From CAZZEX01 sp964653285 (lineage in GTDB: Bacteria; Chloroflexota; Anaerolineae; B4-G1), in NCBI GenBank assembly GCA_964653285.1, contig CAZZEX010000017.1, positions 1-64,000 of the forward strand: a stretch of 64,000 bases of DNA, given 5' to 3'. The translations under genes and the position numbers were made by a program. Position 1 is the first letter of the stretch. Every line of letters begins with the position of its first letter. This document shows, one piece after another, positions 62,448 to 64,000 of this stretch. The notes beneath the pieces are model-generated. The model did not search any database and was not told the origin of the DNA. It saw nothing but the letters and a program-made list of their open reading frames with translations.

Positions 62448-64000
62448 ATGAACGATCCGTCCATCCAAACCGGAGGCGGCGCCGCCATTGATGGCAACGT
62501 CACCGCTGGCACCTTCGTTAGCCGTGATCAGATCACGATCAACATCACCTGGCAGACCGCGCCGTTTACTCTGGAGCAGAAGCCGGACCTGGACCGGCTA
62601 CGGGCCGACTACCTGGCCTACCTGCGCGCTGCCTACCAGCACCTGGACTTCAAGGGGTTGCCCCAGGTGGGGAAGATCGCCCAGCAGTTGCCCCTCGATG
62701 CCGTCTATGTGCCGCTGCGCGCCCGCCCGGAGATACCCGAGGGGGAGACCTGGCTGCGGGTGGCCGGGCGACTGTGGAAGGGCGAGGATCTGCCCGAGGG
62801 CAATGCAGAACCCCAGGGTCCCACACCTCCAATGGGGGCGCGAGCCATCTCCGCTGAGCCTATCCCTGCCGACCAGGCCCTGGGCGACGTGCCCGCCCTC
62901 GTCATCCTGGGCGATCCGGGCGCGGGTAAGAGCACTCTGCTCAAGGTGTTGGCGCTGGCGCTGGCCCGCCAGACGCAGGGCCCGCTGCCCATCCTGGTGC
63001 CCCTCAACGCCTACGCCGCTGCGCTGGAAGGGCAGGAGATCAGCCTCCACGCTTTCCTCGTCCGCTACTTCGCCACCCGCCAGCACCGCCTGAAGTACCT
63101 GGGCCCCCTCTTCGACGCTGCGTTGGAGGCGGGCCAGGCCGTCGTGCTGCTGGACGGGCTGGACGAGGTGCAGGCCAACCGGGCCTTCCTGGTACGCCTG
63201 GTGCAGGACTTTGCCGCTGAGTACATCCCGGAGCCGACTTCGGCGAGCTCAGTCGAGCCGGGGCGTGGAGAGGAACCCGTGCCCGGCAACCGGTTGGTGG
63301 TCACCAGCCGCATCGTCGGCTACCGTGAAGCACCCCTCGCCGGTTCCCGCTGGCGCACCTATACGCTGGTGGACTTTGGCCGCGAGGAGATTGAGCGCTT
63401 CGCCGACCGCTGGACGCTAGCCTTCGAGGCGGCCGTTCACGGGGACACGGAGGTCGCTCGCCAGGCGGCTCGCAAGGAGCGAGAGGGTCTGCTGGCGGCC
63501 ATCTTTGCCACCCCCGGCATCGAGCGGCTGGCCAGCAACCCGCTTCTCCTCACCATCCTGGCTCTCATCAAGCGGCAGGGGGTGACGCTCCCGCAGCGGC
63601 GGGTGGAACTGTACGAACTCTACCTGCGCACGCTGATCAACTCCTGGAACAAGGCCCGTTCGCTGGATCAGCGCCCGGTGGGACCCGAGATGGACTACCT
63701 GGGGACGGTGCAGGTGCTGGCCCCGCTGGGCCTGTGGCTGCGGGAGACCAACCCCATCGCCGGGCTGGTGAGCCGCACCGCCTTGGAGAACTGGCTGACC
63801 AGGTATTACCACACCGAGTGGGAGATAGCGCCCGGCCCGGCCCGCTGTAAAGCCCGCCAGTTCCTGAATGCTGTGCACCGGTACTCAAACCTGCTGGTAG
63901 AACGCGGGAAGGACCAGTACGGCTTCCTGCACCTGACGTTTGAGGAGATGCTGGCAGCCAAGGGAATCGCGGCCCAGGCCCAACTGGGGCCGGCCGGACC
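62448..64000 (+). CDS. NACHT NTPase, 3' end cut by window
   Basis: 517 codons, open to the window end; ATG 62448 follows AGGAGG. The N-terminal Gly-rich spacer TGGGAAIDGNVTAGTFVSRD (~8-27) is the same kind as in the preceding NACHT protein. An uncharacterised ~110-residue domain (KPDLDRLRADYLAYLRAAYQ) precedes NACHT: Walker A ALVILGDPGAGKSTLLKVLA (~150-169), Walker B AVVLLDGLDEVQANRAFLVR (~228-247), sensor LVVTSRIVGYRE, and LASNPLLLTILALIKRQGVT (~365). A CTTCGGC-type element adds TSASSVEPGRG in frame before the sensor strand. Sensor and effector domains lie beyond 64000. Probable STAND defence-type protein. Confidence 0.88.
   Translation, partial: MNDPSIQTGGGAAIDGNVTAGTFVSRDQITINITWQTAPFTLEQKPDLDRLRADYLAYLRAAYQHLDFKGLPQVGKIAQQLPLDAVYVPLRARPEIPEGETWLRVAGRLWKGEDLPEGNAEPQGPTPPMGARAISAEPIPADQALGDVPALVILGDPGAGKSTLLKVLALALARQTQGPLPILVPLNAYAAALEGQEISLHAFLVRYFATRQHRLKYLGPLFDAALEAGQAVVLLDGLDEVQANRAFLVRLVQDFAAEYIPEPTSASSVEPGRGEEPVPGNRLVVTSRIVGYREAPLAGSRWRTYTLVDFGREEIERFADRWTLAFEAAVHGDTEVARQAARKEREGLLAAIFATPGIERLASNPLLLTILALIKRQGVTLPQRRVELYELYLRTLINSWNKARSLDQRPVGPEMDYLGTVQVLAPLGLWLRETNPIAGLVSRTALENWLTRYYHTEWEIAPGPARCKARQFLNAVHRYSNLLVERGKDQYGFLHLTFEEMLAAKGIAAQAQLGPAG
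63237..63262. repeat. In-frame CTTCGGC-type element in the second NACHT gene
   Basis: ACTTCGGCGAGCTCAGTCGA followed by GCCGGGG, identical in its core to the element at 56096-56126 in opposite orientation. Confidence 0.75.

Noticed and set aside
1..64000. tRNA or rRNA genes
   Set aside because: No cloverleaf with a matching acceptor stem and T-loop, and no rRNA-like stretch, was found by reading; a covariance search would be needed to exclude them fully.

Overview
The window is a GC-rich bacterial scaffold, probably from a metagenome assembly: four runs of exactly 100 N (36466-36565, 38805-38904, 38958-39057, 62179-62278) all sit inside tandem repeats. Gene content suggests a Chloroflexota (Anaerolineae-like) bacterium: a nusA-ylxR-infB-rbfA-nrnA-truB-ribF block, a T-box-controlled pheS, Pro/Thr-linker PPC proteins, DUF2723 membrane proteins, a PPi-type phosphofructokinase, NACHT NTPases and very many dispersed repeats. 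The phylum is inferred; there is no rRNA and I saw no tRNA or CRISPR array.

Layout. 1-5.0 kb: 3' part of era, a small membrane protein, a palindrome cluster carrying a 152-bp MITE, a secreted PPC-repeat protein and a membrane-anchored protein. 5.1-12.9 kb (minus): the translation/RNA block, read from a promoter and hairpin-rich leader upstream of nusA. 13-14.4 kb (plus): double-HTH regulator and TPR protein. 14.4-24.9 kb (minus): pheT and pheS, separated by two large glycosyltransferase-like membrane proteins and a relic of a second pheT; then the T-box, a SpoU-type methyltransferase and a LysM lipoprotein. 25-28.3 kb (minus): a saccharopine dehydrogenase-like and lysine-ketoglutarate-reductase-like pair.

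28.8-41.3 kb is an accessory island. A type I restriction system is broken into hsdM, hsdS and hsdR fragments. Between them lie a LexA-like HTH, a pRiA4b ORF-3 gene with an amber codon, and an intact four-gene unit (TPR-like, unknown, DUF3800, nuclease-like). On the minus strand are a diverged zinc-ribbon DNA methylase with an in-frame 84-bp tandem array, HicBA, and a TPR-P-loop ATPase pair.

41.4-55.3 kb (plus): a DUF3048 lipoprotein, then a LacI-controlled sugar-acid locus: uxaC, uxaE-like, galU, GHMP kinase, mannonate oxidoreductase-like SDR, HAD hydrolase, LarA-family racemase (open into a four-helix-bundle protein), gnd and PPi-PFK. A coherent reading is uronate to tagaturonate, fructuronate, mannonate, then C2 epimerisation to gluconate and entry to the pentose phosphate pathway. 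55.5-58.1 kb (minus): two paralogous zinc-ribbon membrane proteins joined by a heptamer repeat tract. 58.3-64 kb: second MITE copy, a repeat-rich spacer, a NACHT-FGE-sulfatase protein and a second NACHT protein cut by the window end.

The most unusual feature is the repeat load. It includes a MITE with visible target duplications, GC-rich palindromes sitting in frame inside conserved genes (era, ribF, truB, pheT and others), a second in-frame element family, and locus-specific heptamer arrays at gene junctions.
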